Assembly (NCBI RefSeq): GCF_030316885.1 | Contig: NZ_JASZYQ010000009.1 | Coordinates: forward strand, 1-64,000 | Reading direction: 5' to 3' | DNA length: 64,000 nt | Source of the DNA: Variovorax jilinensis | GTDB lineage: Bacteria > Pseudomonadota > Gammaproteobacteria > Burkholderiales > Burkholderiaceae_C | Shown here: positions 16,822 to 26,178 of the stretch, one piece after another | How the letters are laid out: each line of letters opens with the position of its first letter | Numbering within the stretch: the stretch's first letter is position 1 | The notes under the pieces: model-generated | Databases searched by the model: none | Told to the model about the DNA's origin: nothing | Seen by the model: the letters and a program-made list of their open reading frames with translations, nothing else | Program-made: the position numbers and the translations under genes

Positions 16822-16844
16822 ACCATCACACCAAAGTTGGATGG
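16822..16844. promoter_or_regulatory. Weak repeat-motif copy upstream of DUF3300
   Basis: Contains ACACCAAAGTTGGAT, a degenerate copy of the 22-bp motif in a 323-bp intergenic stretch between the divergent DUF3300 and aspT genes. Reading toward DUF3300, a TATGCT hexamer starts at 16802, 19 bp from the motif edge. Apart from this site and the next copy at 17000, I see nothing else in this gap. Confidence 0.4.
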
Positions 16845-16999
16845 CGCGGCGCCCCGGACATGATCCACTTCGATCTCCGATCACGTCCTGCCGGGGCCGC
16901 CTCGCCATCGATGAAGGGTTCCCCGCGCACGGCCGCGTGGGGATGGACCGGGACCCGGCGTCTTCGAGGATCTTGTCGCCAGGCTTGCGGGGCGAGGCG

Positions 17000-17021
17000 C
17001 GATCCAACCAAAGTAGGATTG
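17000..17021. promoter_or_regulatory. Repeat motif copy 2 upstream of aspT
   Basis: GATCC-AACCAAAGTA-GGATT with the exact ACCAAAGTAGGATT core, ending 58 bp before the aspT start. A TTAGTG hexamer begins 19 bp after the motif, at the distance expected for a -10 element with a class-II activator site. Confidence 0.65.
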
Positions 17022-17079
17022 GCCGCAACTGTCCTGCGCCTTAGTGTCCACGGGGTACGAACGCCACGAAGGAGACTCC

Positions 17080-18780
17080 ATGGATTGGCTGGTGCAAACC
17101 CTGAGGCAGTACCCCGAGCTGGGTCTGTTCGCGGCCTTGGCCTTCGGCTTCTGGCTCGGGCCCAAGAAGTTCTTCGGATTCAATCTGGGAGCGGTGACCG
17201 CGACGCTCATTGCGGGCGTTGCCATCGGTCAACTGGGGCTGTCGATTCCCGGCCCGATCAAGTCGGCCTTCTTCCTGCTCTTCCTGTTCGCGGTCGGCTA
17301 CGGCGTGGGGCCTCAGTTCTTCGCCGGGCTGGGCAAGGACGGGCCCAAGCAGATCGGCTTCACTCTCGTGGTGATGGTGGCCTGCCTGGTGGTGCCGGTG
17401 GTCTGCGCGGTGGTGGCCGGATTGGACGTGGGCTATGCGGTGGGCCTGTATGCCGGCTCCCAGACCATTTCGGCCTCGATCGGCGTGGCGACCGACCAGA
17501 TCAACAAGTCGGGCCTGTCGGCTGACGTCGCCAAGAGCGTGCTGGGCGGCATTCCGGTCGGCTACGCAGTCACCTACATCTTCGGCACCGTGGGCTCGGC
17601 GCTGATCCTGGCCAAGCTCGGCCCCAAGATGCTCGGCATCGACCTGGTGCAGGCCTGCAAGGACTATGAAGCCCGCCTGGGCGGCGGAACCAAGGCTGCC
17701 CAGACCGGCATTCTCTCGTCGTACCACCGCTTCGGCATGCGCGGCTATGTCATCACGGAGCGCAGCGGCCTGGCCGGCAAGCGCTGCCAGGACGTCTTTC
17801 CCGGCGTGCGTGTCTTCTTCGAGCGGATCCGGCGCGGCGGTCAGATCCTCGTCGCGCAGGGCGATTCGGTGCTGCAGCTGGGCGATCAGGTGGCCATCTC
17901 GGGCGCGCGCAAGCTCCTGGTGGAGAACGTCGAGACCGTCCTGGAGGAAATCGAGGATCCCGAACTGCTGGACATGCCGGCCACCATCGTCGACGTGTTC
18001 GTCACCAGCAAGGCAATCAACGGCAAGACCATTGCCGAGCTGGCAGAGATGCCCGAGGCACGGGGCGTCTACCTGGCCAAGATCACGCGCCATCTCGTCG
18101 ACATTCCGCTCCTGCCGGGAACCGAGATCCTGCGCGGGGACATCCTGCGCGTCGGCGGCAGCGTGGCCCACGTCAACGCGGTGGTGGACAAGGTGGGCTA
18201 TGCCGATCGACCCACCGACCAGACCGACATCTCCTTCATGTCGGCGGGCATCCTGGTGGGCGGACTCGTCGGCGTGCTCAGCGTCACGATCGGGGGCGTG
18301 CCGATCAGCCTGTCGACCTCCGGCGGCGCCCTGCTGGCGGGCCTGTTCCTGAGCTACTACCGCACCCTCAAGCCCAAGTTCGGCCAGATCCCCACGCCCG
18401 CGCTCTGGCTCCTCAACAACCTGGGGCTCAACGTGTTCATCGCCATCGTGGGCATCAATGCCGGGCCGGATTTCATCAGTGGCCTGCAGAAGCTGGGCGT
18501 CAGCCTGTTCCTTTGGGGTGTGGTGGCCACGTCCGTGCCGCTGTTCATTGCCATGCTGGCCGGACGCTTCATCTTCAAGTTCGACCCGGCCATCCTGCTC
18601 GGTTGCTGCGCCGGCGCACGCACCACGACCGCGGCGCTGGGCATGGTCCAGGACGCCGCCAAGAGCAACATTCCGGCCCTGGGCTACGGCATGCCCTACG
18701 CCGTGGGCAACACCTTCCTGACCATCTGGGGACTGGTGATCGTCATCGCCATGATGAAGTTCGGCGCAGGCGGAAGCTGA
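17080..18780 (+). CDS. aspT: Aspartate:alanine exchanger (AAE family transporter)
   Basis: 566-aa inner-membrane antiporter. Two blocks of hydrophobic segments (about 10-190 and 385-566) flank a cytoplasmic region with two TrkA-C-like domains (about 215-375), the AspT/YidE layout. Conserved transmembrane signatures include GYGVGPQFFAGL and GLYAGSQTISASIGVATDQI. With the next gene, aspD, it can exchange external aspartate for internal alanine. Decarboxylation consumes a proton inside, so the cycle builds proton-motive force and counters acid. The ATG at 17080 follows GGAG by 6 nt. It is the first gene of a probable operon running to 27781, with the repeat motif upstream. Confidence 0.88.
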   Translation: MDWLVQTLRQYPELGLFAALAFGFWLGPKKFFGFNLGAVTATLIAGVAIGQLGLSIPGPIKSAFFLLFLFAVGYGVGPQFFAGLGKDGPKQIGFTLVVMVACLVVPVVCAVVAGLDVGYAVGLYAGSQTISASIGVATDQINKSGLSADVAKSVLGGIPVGYAVTYIFGTVGSALILAKLGPKMLGIDLVQACKDYEARLGGGTKAAQTGILSSYHRFGMRGYVITERSGLAGKRCQDVFPGVRVFFERIRRGGQILVAQGDSVLQLGDQVAISGARKLLVENVETVLEEIEDPELLDMPATIVDVFVTSKAINGKTIAELAEMPEARGVYLAKITRHLVDIPLLPGTEILRGDILRVGGSVAHVNAVVDKVGYADRPTDQTDISFMSAGILVGGLVGVLSVTIGGVPISLSTSGGALLAGLFLSYYRTLKPKFGQIPTPALWLLNNLGLNVFIAIVGINAGPDFISGLQKLGVSLFLWGVVATSVPLFIAMLAGRFIFKFDPAILLGCCAGARTTTAALGMVQDAAKSNIPALGYGMPYAVGNTFLTIWGLVIVIAMMKFGAGGS

Positions 18781-18856
18781 CAGCGCCATCGTTGACCCGC
18801 GTCCCGCGCCGACAGCGGCTGGACCTTTCGCAACCTTTCCAACCGAGGAGTACGCC

Positions 18857-20482
18857 ATGGACATCATGACGCTGCGCAACTACGAAGCGCTGGGACCTTT
18901 CGAGATCAAGAACTTCCTGGCCGAGGCGGCCAGCAAGTCGGCAAAGGCCTCTGCCAAGGCCTACCTCAATGCCGGGCGCGGCAATCCGAACTGGGTGGCC
19001 ACCGAGCCGCGCGAGGCCTTCTTCTCCCTTGGCCATTTCGCCGTGCAGGAGAGCAAGCGTGTGATGGACGTGCCACCGGGGATCGGCGGCATTCCACGCG
19101 TGGACGGCAGCGCCGAGCGGCTCAAGTCCTGGCTCGCCAAGTACCCGGATCTGCCCGGTACCGATTTCCTCTCGCGCATGGTGCCCTGGGCCGTGAGCAA
19201 GTTCGGCTTCAAGGCCGATGCCTTCGTGGGCGAACTGGTGGACTCGATCATCGGCGATCACTACCCCGAGCCCGACCGCATGCTGCACCACAACGAGCTG
19301 ATCGTGCGCGAGTACCTGCAGTGGGCGATGGTGGGCGAGCCGCGGCCCAAGGGCGACTTCAAGCTCTACGCAGTGGAAGGCGGCACGGCCGCCATGTGCT
19401 ACACCTTCAAGACGCTGAAGAACAACAGGTTGCTCAACCCGGGCGACACCATCGCCCTGGGCGTGCCGATCTTCACGCCGTACCTGGAGATGCCCCACCT
19501 GGAGGACTACGACCTGAACATCGTGCCCATCCACGCGCCGCAGGAGAACCGGTTCCAGTTCACGGACGCCGAGCTCGACAAGCTTCTCGACCCGAAGATC
19601 AAGGCCTTCTTCGTCGTCAACCCCGGCAATCCTTCGGCCATGGCGATCTCCGACGAGGTGATCGCCAGGATCGGCCAGATCCTGGAAAAGCGCCCCGACC
19701 TGCTGCTGCTCACCGACGACGTGTACGGCACCTTCGTGCCGGGCTTCCGCTCGCTGCTTGGCGCCTATCCGCGCAACACGATCGGCGTCTACTCGTACAG
19801 CAAGTACTTCGGCTGCACCGGCTGGCGCCTGGGCGTGATCGCCGTGCACGAGGACAACGTCTTCGACGAACGCATCGCCGCCCACGATGCCGCCACGCTG
19901 GCAAAACTGGACAAGCGCTACGGCACGCTCACGCCGAACCCGCGTGAGATCAGGTTCATCGACCGCATCGTGGCCGACAGCCGCGACGTGGCGCTCAACC
20001 ACACGGCGGGCTTGTCGCTGCCGCAGCAGGTGATGATGTCCCTGTTCTCGCTGTACGAGCTGAGGGACCAGGAAAAGGCCTACCAGCAGGCGTGCATGGC
20101 GATCTGCCACCGCCGCGCGATGGCGACGCTCAACGGCCTGGGCATCGAGGTGCAGCCCAACCCCAAGTTCGACTACTACTACGGCCTGATCGACCTCGAG
20201 TTCTGGCTGCGCAAGTACGGCAGCGAAGAGCTGGTGAAGTGGGTGAAGGCCAATGTGCATCCCCTGGACATCGTGTTCCGCCTGGCCGAAGACCACGGCA
20301 TCGTGATGCTCAACGGTGGCGGCTTCGAGGCCCCGGACTGGTCCGCGCGCATCTCGTTCGCCAATCTCGACGAGGATGTCTACGAGCACATAGGCCGCGC
20401 GATGCGTGCGGTGGCGCGCAACTACGTCGAGGCGTTCCAGCGCACGCCCGAAGGAGCCGGCTCCAAGAGCATGAAGAGCTGA
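18857..20482 (+). CDS. aspD: Bifunctional aspartate aminotransferase / L-aspartate beta-decarboxylase
   Basis: 541-aa cytosolic fold-type-I PLP enzyme that decarboxylates L-aspartate to L-alanine and CO2 and also transaminates. The PLP lysine is Lys316 in YSYSKYFGCTGWRLG, close to the Lys315 reported for related enzymes. Other markers are the long N-terminal region LNAGRGNPNWVAT (substrate loop) and FFVVNPGNPSAMAIS. Length and N-terminus match the family (about 530-545 aa). It lies 76 nt after aspT and 26 nt before a second decarboxylase. The pair reproduces the known aspartate decarboxylation/exchange cycle of Tetragenococcus and Comamonas. Confidence 0.93.
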   Translation: MDIMTLRNYEALGPFEIKNFLAEAASKSAKASAKAYLNAGRGNPNWVATEPREAFFSLGHFAVQESKRVMDVPPGIGGIPRVDGSAERLKSWLAKYPDLPGTDFLSRMVPWAVSKFGFKADAFVGELVDSIIGDHYPEPDRMLHHNELIVREYLQWAMVGEPRPKGDFKLYAVEGGTAAMCYTFKTLKNNRLLNPGDTIALGVPIFTPYLEMPHLEDYDLNIVPIHAPQENRFQFTDAELDKLLDPKIKAFFVVNPGNPSAMAISDEVIARIGQILEKRPDLLLLTDDVYGTFVPGFRSLLGAYPRNTIGVYSYSKYFGCTGWRLGVIAVHEDNVFDERIAAHDAATLAKLDKRYGTLTPNPREIRFIDRIVADSRDVALNHTAGLSLPQQVMMSLFSLYELRDQEKAYQQACMAICHRRAMATLNGLGIEVQPNPKFDYYYGLIDLEFWLRKYGSEELVKWVKANVHPLDIVFRLAEDHGIVMLNGGGFEAPDWSARISFANLDEDVYEHIGRAMRAVARNYVEAFQRTPEGAGSKSMKS

Positions 20483-20508
20483 CCATTGCGCGGACGCACA
20501 GGAGACGC

Positions 20509-23304
20509 ATGGTGAACCAGGAGACTTCCAACGGCATCGCCAAAGGCGGCGACCGCGACTTCAGCGATTTCCTCGGCGCGACCGAGGCCCGGCGCGACCG
20601 CTGGAGCCAGTTGCAGGTGGTGGCACAGTCGCAGCTGCGAGGCGGCGGCGGCAACCCGCAGCTGGCCGCACAGATCGAGGCGCTGCTCACCCAGCTCGAG
20701 CCGCTGGAGGGCTTCTGGGCCTTTCCGGGGCTGCAACGCATGCGGCGGCTGCGCCAGCTTCAGGCCGAGGGCGACCTGGCGGCCTTCGTGACGGCGGTGC
20801 ATCGCATCAAGCTGGCGATCTTCTCGGGCTCCTACCGGCGCGACGCCGCCGCCTGGAACATCGACGAGGAGGCCGAAGGCGATGTCGGCGAACGCATCCC
20901 GCCCGGCCTGGTGGCCGACCGCGTGAGCCGCCCGTACTTCGAGGTGCTCACGGTGTCGCTGGAGGCCACGCGCGATGCGAATGTGCAGCGCGAGGTGCGC
21001 AAGCTGCGCCGCCCCGAGGACGGCTTTACCTACGAGCTGGTGCAGAGCTTCAGCTTCGAGGATGCGGTCGTCGCCACGATCGTCAATGGCAACCTGCAGG
21101 CCGTGGTGATCTACGACGGTTTCCAGTTCCGGTCGAAGCATGAGATGCCGGCGGTGCGCGAACTGGTCCGTCGCTTCGGCCACATCCGGGACGACGGCCT
21201 GCAGCATGACAACGGCCTGCTCCTGGCCGGGGCGATCAAGCGCATCCGCCCCGAGCTGGACATCTACCTGGTGACCGAGCGCAACGTCGAAGCGGTTGCC
21301 ACGAGTGCGCAGGCCACTGCCGTGCGGCGGGTGTTCTACGAGGTCGAAGAGCTCATGGAGATCCACCTGAGCATCCTTGCCGGCGTCGCCGAGCGCTATC
21401 GCACGCCATTCTTCGACAACCTCAAGAAGTACGCGGCGCGGCCTGTCGGCACCTTCCACGCCCTGCCGCTTGCGCGTGGCAAATCCATCTTCAAGTCCAA
21501 CTGGATCCGCGACATGGGCCAGTTCTACGGCGCCAACCTGTTCCTCGCGGAATCCTCGGCCACCTCGGGCGGGCTCGACAGCCTGCTGGATCCCACCGGG
21601 AACATCAAGGAGGCGCAGGACATGACCGCACGCGCCTTCGGTGCGGATCGAGCCTTCTTCGCCACCAACGGGACTTCCACCTCCAACAAGATCGTGGTGC
21701 AGGCGCTGTGCCGTCCCGGCGACATCGTGCTGATCGACCGCAACTGCCACAAGTCGCACCACTACGGGCTGGTGCTGGCCGGTGCGCAACCGCTCTATCT
21801 GGAAGCCTTTCCGATGGTTGCCTACTCGATGTACGGAGCGGTGCCGTTGCGCAGCATCAAGCAGGCGCTGCTGGCGCTCAAGTCGGAAGGCAAGCTCGAG
21901 CGCGCGCGGCTGGTCGACCTGACCAACTGCACCTTCGACGGCCACATGTACAACTGTCGCCGGGTGATGGAGGAGTGCCTGGCGATCAAGCCCGACCTGA
22001 TCTTCCTGTGGGATGAAGCCTGGTTTGCATTTGCCCGCTTCTCGCCCTTCCACCGGCGCCGTACCGGCATCGGCGCGGCGCATCTGCTCGAGGACAGCCT
22101 GCTCTCACCCGAGTACCGGCAGGCCTACGAGCAGTGGAAGGAGAGCATGGGCGGCAAGGTGGGTGACGATCTGGATCCGGCGGACGTGTCGCTTCTGGAC
22201 AAGCGCCTCATGCCCGATCCCGACCGTGCACGCATCCGCGTCTACCAGACGAACTCCACCCACAAGTCCATGTCGGCGCTGCGCCAGGGATCGATGATCC
22301 TGGTGCGGGACCAGGATTTCGGTCAGGTGCACGAGCAGTTCCACGAGGCCTTCTATACCCACACCTCGACATCGCCCAACCAGCAGATCATCGCGTCGCT
22401 GGACATCGCCCGGCGGCAGATGGAGCTGGAAGGCTACGAACTGGTGATGGAGGCCATCACGCTGGCGCTGGACCTGCGTCGGCAGGTGAACAGCCATTCG
22501 CTGATCTCCCGGTTCTTCCACATCCTCTCGCCCGGCGAGATGGTGCCTCGCGAGTTCCGCGCCTCGGGCATCGAGGACTACGGCGCGCCGCACGCACCCT
22601 GGAACGAGGTGCTGCAGGCCTGGGACGACGACGAGTTCGCCCTGGACCCGACCCGTCTGACCCTGGTCACCGGCCGCGCCGGCTATGACGGAACCGAGTT
22701 CAAGAACCTGCTGGCTGCGCGCTACGACGTGCAGATCAACAAGACCTCGCGCAACTCGATCCTGGTGCAGACGAACATCAACAACACGCGCAGCGACGTG
22801 GCCCACCTGCTGAAGGTGCTGGCCGACATCTCTCGCGAGGTCGACCAGCGTCTTCTGGAGGGCGGAAAGGCCGCGCGCGCTGCGTTCGACGCGCGGGTCA
22901 AGGCGCTGATGGACGACGTCCCCGATCTGCCCAACTTCAGTCATTTCCACGAGGCCTTCCGCGACGACGCCAGGAGCGCCACGACCGAAGGCCACATGCG
23001 CGAGGCCTTCTACACCGCCTACCGCGAAGCCGATTGCGAGCATGTGAAGCTGGGCGATTCCGCGATCGACGAGCGGCTGAAGAACGGGCCGCCGCTGGTG
23101 GCCGCCAACTTCGTCATCCCCTATCCGCCGGGCTTCCCGATCATGGTGCCGGGCCAGGTGATCGCGGCCGACACCATCCAGTTCATGCGAAAGCTGGACG
23201 TGAAGGAGATCCATGGCTACGAAGCAGCCCATGGGCTGAAGCTGCTCAGGCCTTCGGCCCTGGCCCCGAAGCGCAAGCGAAGCGAAACCCGGCCGGATCG
23301 GTGA
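20509..23304 (+). CDS. Large Orn/Lys/Arg-type amino acid decarboxylase
   Basis: 931-aa PLP-dependent decarboxylase of the bacterial fold-type-I ornithine/lysine/arginine group. The Schiff-base lysine is Lys586 in STHKSMSALRQGS. The active-site FATNGTSTSNKIVVQ, DRNCHKSHHYG and LFLWDEAWFAFARFSPF segments are all present. The chain is clearly longer than AdiA/CadA/SpeF enzymes (about 715-755 aa), with a roughly 300-residue N-terminal part instead of the usual wing domain of about 130. The ATG at 20509 has AGGAG upstream. Position between aspD and a second antiporter suggests acid resistance or PMF generation. The true substrate (basic or acidic amino acid) is not clear from sequence. Confidence 0.87.
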   Translation: MVNQETSNGIAKGGDRDFSDFLGATEARRDRWSQLQVVAQSQLRGGGGNPQLAAQIEALLTQLEPLEGFWAFPGLQRMRRLRQLQAEGDLAAFVTAVHRIKLAIFSGSYRRDAAAWNIDEEAEGDVGERIPPGLVADRVSRPYFEVLTVSLEATRDANVQREVRKLRRPEDGFTYELVQSFSFEDAVVATIVNGNLQAVVIYDGFQFRSKHEMPAVRELVRRFGHIRDDGLQHDNGLLLAGAIKRIRPELDIYLVTERNVEAVATSAQATAVRRVFYEVEELMEIHLSILAGVAERYRTPFFDNLKKYAARPVGTFHALPLARGKSIFKSNWIRDMGQFYGANLFLAESSATSGGLDSLLDPTGNIKEAQDMTARAFGADRAFFATNGTSTSNKIVVQALCRPGDIVLIDRNCHKSHHYGLVLAGAQPLYLEAFPMVAYSMYGAVPLRSIKQALLALKSEGKLERARLVDLTNCTFDGHMYNCRRVMEECLAIKPDLIFLWDEAWFAFARFSPFHRRRTGIGAAHLLEDSLLSPEYRQAYEQWKESMGGKVGDDLDPADVSLLDKRLMPDPDRARIRVYQTNSTHKSMSALRQGSMILVRDQDFGQVHEQFHEAFYTHTSTSPNQQIIASLDIARRQMELEGYELVMEAITLALDLRRQVNSHSLISRFFHILSPGEMVPREFRASGIEDYGAPHAPWNEVLQAWDDDEFALDPTRLTLVTGRAGYDGTEFKNLLAARYDVQINKTSRNSILVQTNINNTRSDVAHLLKVLADISREVDQRLLEGGKAARAAFDARVKALMDDVPDLPNFSHFHEAFRDDARSATTEGHMREAFYTAYREADCEHVKLGDSAIDERLKNGPPLVAANFVIPYPPGFPIMVPGQVIAADTIQFMRKLDVKEIHGYEAAHGLKLLRPSALAPKRKRSETRPDR

Positions 23305-23354
23305 CGTCCGATGGCAGCCATGAACATCCCCGCAATGGTTCGAAGAGGTGTGGC

Positions 23355-24479
23355 ATGAGGATCGTCGCGAAAGCCGCAGCTTCCGGCACGCTCGTTCTTG
23401 CGGCCGTGGGGGCTGCCGCGCAAAGCCCTCAGGTCGCCAAGCCGGTCTCGGCCGATTCGGTCACGTTCTTCGGCATCGTCGACCTCGCGCTGAGCTACGG
23501 CACCGGCAGCATCGCCAGCCTGACCCAGCTGGCGAGCGGGCGCAGTTCGACATCCCGCTGGGGTGTGCGCGGCTACGAGGATCTGGGCGGCGGGCTTGCC
23601 GCGGGCTTCTGGCTCGAAGGCCAGATCAACGCGGACACCGGCGGCACCGGCACCAGCAATTTCAACAACCAGCCCGACGGCACGATCAACGCGCTCTTCG
23701 GCCGGCGCTCCACCGTGAGCCTGATCGATCTGTGGGGTGAACTGCGGCTGGGCCGGGACTTCACTTCGCTGTTCCGCAATCGGGATGACGTCGACCCCTT
23801 CTCGACCACCGGCGTGGGCGCCAACCTGGCCGACGTCCTCTCGATCGACGGGCCCACGGCCACACGGGCCTCGAACATGGTGGGCTACTTCCTGCCGCCG
23901 AGCCTCGGGGGCTTCTTCGGCGAGGCTCAGTACTTCATGGGCGAGAACACCAACGTGAGCGGCCTGCCCAACGTGAACGGCCTGCTCAACGTGAACGCCG
24001 ACGACGGTGATGGCTACGCGGGACGGGTCGGCTGGGCGTCCGGCGGCTTAGCCGTGGCCGTGGCAGGAAGCCGCACCCGCTTTGCACGGACCGTCACCAG
24101 CGGCGACATCGACGCCTACAGCATCGCGGCGTCCTACGACTTCCAGGTCGTGAAGCTCAGTGCAGGCTACTACCACGACGAGGTCAAGCAATTGCTGCCC
24201 TTGACCGCCACCGGCTACCTGGTCGGAGCCGTCGTTCCGCTCGGTCTCACCCAGTTCAAGATGTCGTACTCGTCTTACGGCACCGATGCCGCAGGCGACC
24301 CTCGCGCCGACAAGATCGCCGCCGGCGTGGTCTACAGCTTCTCCAAGCGGACGTCCGCCTACGGCACCTATGCCTACCTGCGAAATCGCGGCGGCGCCTC
24401 CTACACGCTCAACGGCTCCATCACCGCGCCGGACAGCCATTCGTCCGGCTTCGACATCGGCTTGAAGCACAGCTTCTAG
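23355..24479 (+). CDS. General porin (Gram-negative type, trimeric beta-barrel)
   Basis: 374-aa outer-membrane porin of the OmpC/Omp32-like group common in beta-proteobacteria. It has a signal peptide (KAAASGTLVLAAVGAAAQ), then VTFFGIVDLALSYG and SRWGVRGYEDLGGGLAAGFWLEGQINADTG, the classic first strands. Further signatures are the GRRSTVSL and LGRDFTSLF segments and a C-terminal phenylalanine (GLKHSF). It is 50 nt after the decarboxylase and 7 nt before the second antiporter, so it probably provides outer-membrane entry for the amino acids handled by this operon. Confidence 0.9.
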   Translation: MRIVAKAAASGTLVLAAVGAAAQSPQVAKPVSADSVTFFGIVDLALSYGTGSIASLTQLASGRSSTSRWGVRGYEDLGGGLAAGFWLEGQINADTGGTGTSNFNNQPDGTINALFGRRSTVSLIDLWGELRLGRDFTSLFRNRDDVDPFSTTGVGANLADVLSIDGPTATRASNMVGYFLPPSLGGFFGEAQYFMGENTNVSGLPNVNGLLNVNADDGDGYAGRVGWASGGLAVAVAGSRTRFARTVTSGDIDAYSIAASYDFQVVKLSAGYYHDEVKQLLPLTATGYLVGAVVPLGLTQFKMSYSSYGTDAAGDPRADKIAAGVVYSFSKRTSAYGTYAYLRNRGGASYTLNGSITAPDSHSSGFDIGLKHSF

Positions 24480-24486
24480 GCAAGCG

Positions 24487-26178
24487 ATGAACTGGCTGGC
24501 CCCCGTCTTCGAGCGCTACGCGGAAATCCCTGTCTTCCTGGCGATCGGCCTGGGCTACTGGATCGGCAAGTTCAAGATCGGCGGCGTCGGTTTCGGTCCG
24601 GTCACGGGATCGCTGCTGGCAGGCGTGCTGATCGGCAACTTCTGGCATGTCCCGGTGTCCGATACCGCCAAGTCGCTGGTGTTCCTGCTCTTCATGTACG
24701 GCATCGGCTTCTCGGCCGGGCCGGGCTTCGTGCGCGGCGTGCGCGACGGCGGCTGGCGCTGGGTCGCGTTGGCAGTGTGGATTCCCGTGATGGGTCTGCT
24801 CACCAGCTATGCGCTCGCGGTGCTGCTGAAACTGGAACTGGGCTATGCCGCAGGCCTCATGTCGGGCGCGCTGACCGAGTCTCCGATCATCGGCACGGCC
24901 AGCGAGGCCATTCGTTCCCTGCCGTTGGCCGAGACCGAGAAGCAACGCCTGATCGCGCAGATACCCGTGGCGGATGCGCTGACCTACGTCTTCGGCACCT
25001 TTGGCGTCATCTTCTTCTGCTCGTACCTGGGGCCGCGACTGCTTCGCATCGACCTGAAGGCCGAGGCCCTCGCACTGGAAAAGGAAATGGGCTTCGAGCG
25101 ACACGACCCGGGCATTGCGTCGGCCTGGCACATGTTCGAGCTGCGCGCCTATGAACTGCACGGTGGCTCCGCGGTGGCCGGCAAGACCATCGAGCAGGTG
25201 GAATCGCTGGTGTCGGACGAGCGGATCTTCGTCGAGCGCATCCGGCGCGACGGCCTGATCCTCGAGGCATCGCCCGACCTGGTCCTGAAGCAGGGCGACG
25301 TGGTGGCCGTGATCGGCCATCACGCCTCGCTGGTCCGCGCAGTGGGCGAGCGCAACCGCGAAGTCTTCGATCGCGAGTTGCTGGATGTTCCCTCCGCCAC
25401 CTTCGACGTCGTGCTGCGCGACCGCAACATGGCGGGACGGCCGCTGCAGCATCTGCGCGACGCCTCGCCGCAGGTGCGGGGCGTCTTCCTGAAGGCGGTG
25501 CGCCGTGGCAGCGAGCAGATTCCCGTGATGCCCGGCACTCGGTTGATGGTGGGCGATGTCGTCACGCTGCATGGGCTGGAGCCCGCCGTGCGCCGTGCCT
25601 GCCCGCTGATCGGCGAGCTGCTGCCGCCCGGGAACCCCACGAGCTACCTGGCGCTGGGCCTGGCGATCTTCGCCGGTGCCTTGCTGGGCGTCGTGCTCTC
25701 CTTTCCGGCCGGCGGTGTCCATGTGGCACTGGGCTCGAGCGTGGCAACCCTGCTGGTGGGCCTTGCGATGGGATGGCGCAACTCGGTACGGCCGACGTTC
25801 GGAGCGCTGTCGGAGGAGTCTGCCGACCTCATGAAGTCGATCGGGCTGGCCGCCTTCGTCGCGATGATCGGCCTGAAGGCCGGACCGGTGTTCGTGCAGG
25901 CGATCAAGGAGATCGGCCTGACCGTGTTCCTGGCCGGCATCGTCGTGACCTTGGTGCCTCAGTTCACCGGCCTGCTGTTCGGCCGCTACGTGCTCCGGCT
26001 CAATCCCTTGCTGCTGCTCGGCGCGCTGGCCGGCGCGCAGACCATGACGGCCGGGCTGGCCGCGGTGCAGGAGCGGTCGAACAGCCCGGTGGCGGTCATC
26101 GGCTATTCCAGCACCGTGGCGTTCGGCCACGTCCTGCTTTCGATCGGTGGGACCGTCCTTGTCTGGATGCTGGCCTGA
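24487..26178 (+). CDS. Second AAE-family (AspT-like) transporter
   Basis: 563-aa paralogue of AspT with the same layout: hydrophobic block (about 12-195), two TrkA-C-like domains in the middle (about 225-370) and a second hydrophobic block (about 385-563). Diagnostic pieces are FLLFMYGIGFSAGPGFVRGV, GYAAGLMSGALTESPIIGTASEAI and LGALAGAQTMTAGLAAVQ. The sequence differs strongly from the first transporter, so it is not a recent duplicate. It follows the porin by 7 nt. Likely role: substrate/product exchange for the neighbouring large decarboxylase. This is inference; the ligand is unknown. Confidence 0.85.
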   Translation: MNWLAPVFERYAEIPVFLAIGLGYWIGKFKIGGVGFGPVTGSLLAGVLIGNFWHVPVSDTAKSLVFLLFMYGIGFSAGPGFVRGVRDGGWRWVALAVWIPVMGLLTSYALAVLLKLELGYAAGLMSGALTESPIIGTASEAIRSLPLAETEKQRLIAQIPVADALTYVFGTFGVIFFCSYLGPRLLRIDLKAEALALEKEMGFERHDPGIASAWHMFELRAYELHGGSAVAGKTIEQVESLVSDERIFVERIRRDGLILEASPDLVLKQGDVVAVIGHHASLVRAVGERNREVFDRELLDVPSATFDVVLRDRNMAGRPLQHLRDASPQVRGVFLKAVRRGSEQIPVMPGTRLMVGDVVTLHGLEPAVRRACPLIGELLPPGNPTSYLALGLAIFAGALLGVVLSFPAGGVHVALGSSVATLLVGLAMGWRNSVRPTFGALSEESADLMKSIGLAAFVAMIGLKAGPVFVQAIKEIGLTVFLAGIVVTLVPQFTGLLFGRYVLRLNPLLLLGALAGAQTMTAGLAAVQERSNSPVAVIGYSSTVAFGHVLLSIGGTVLVWMLA

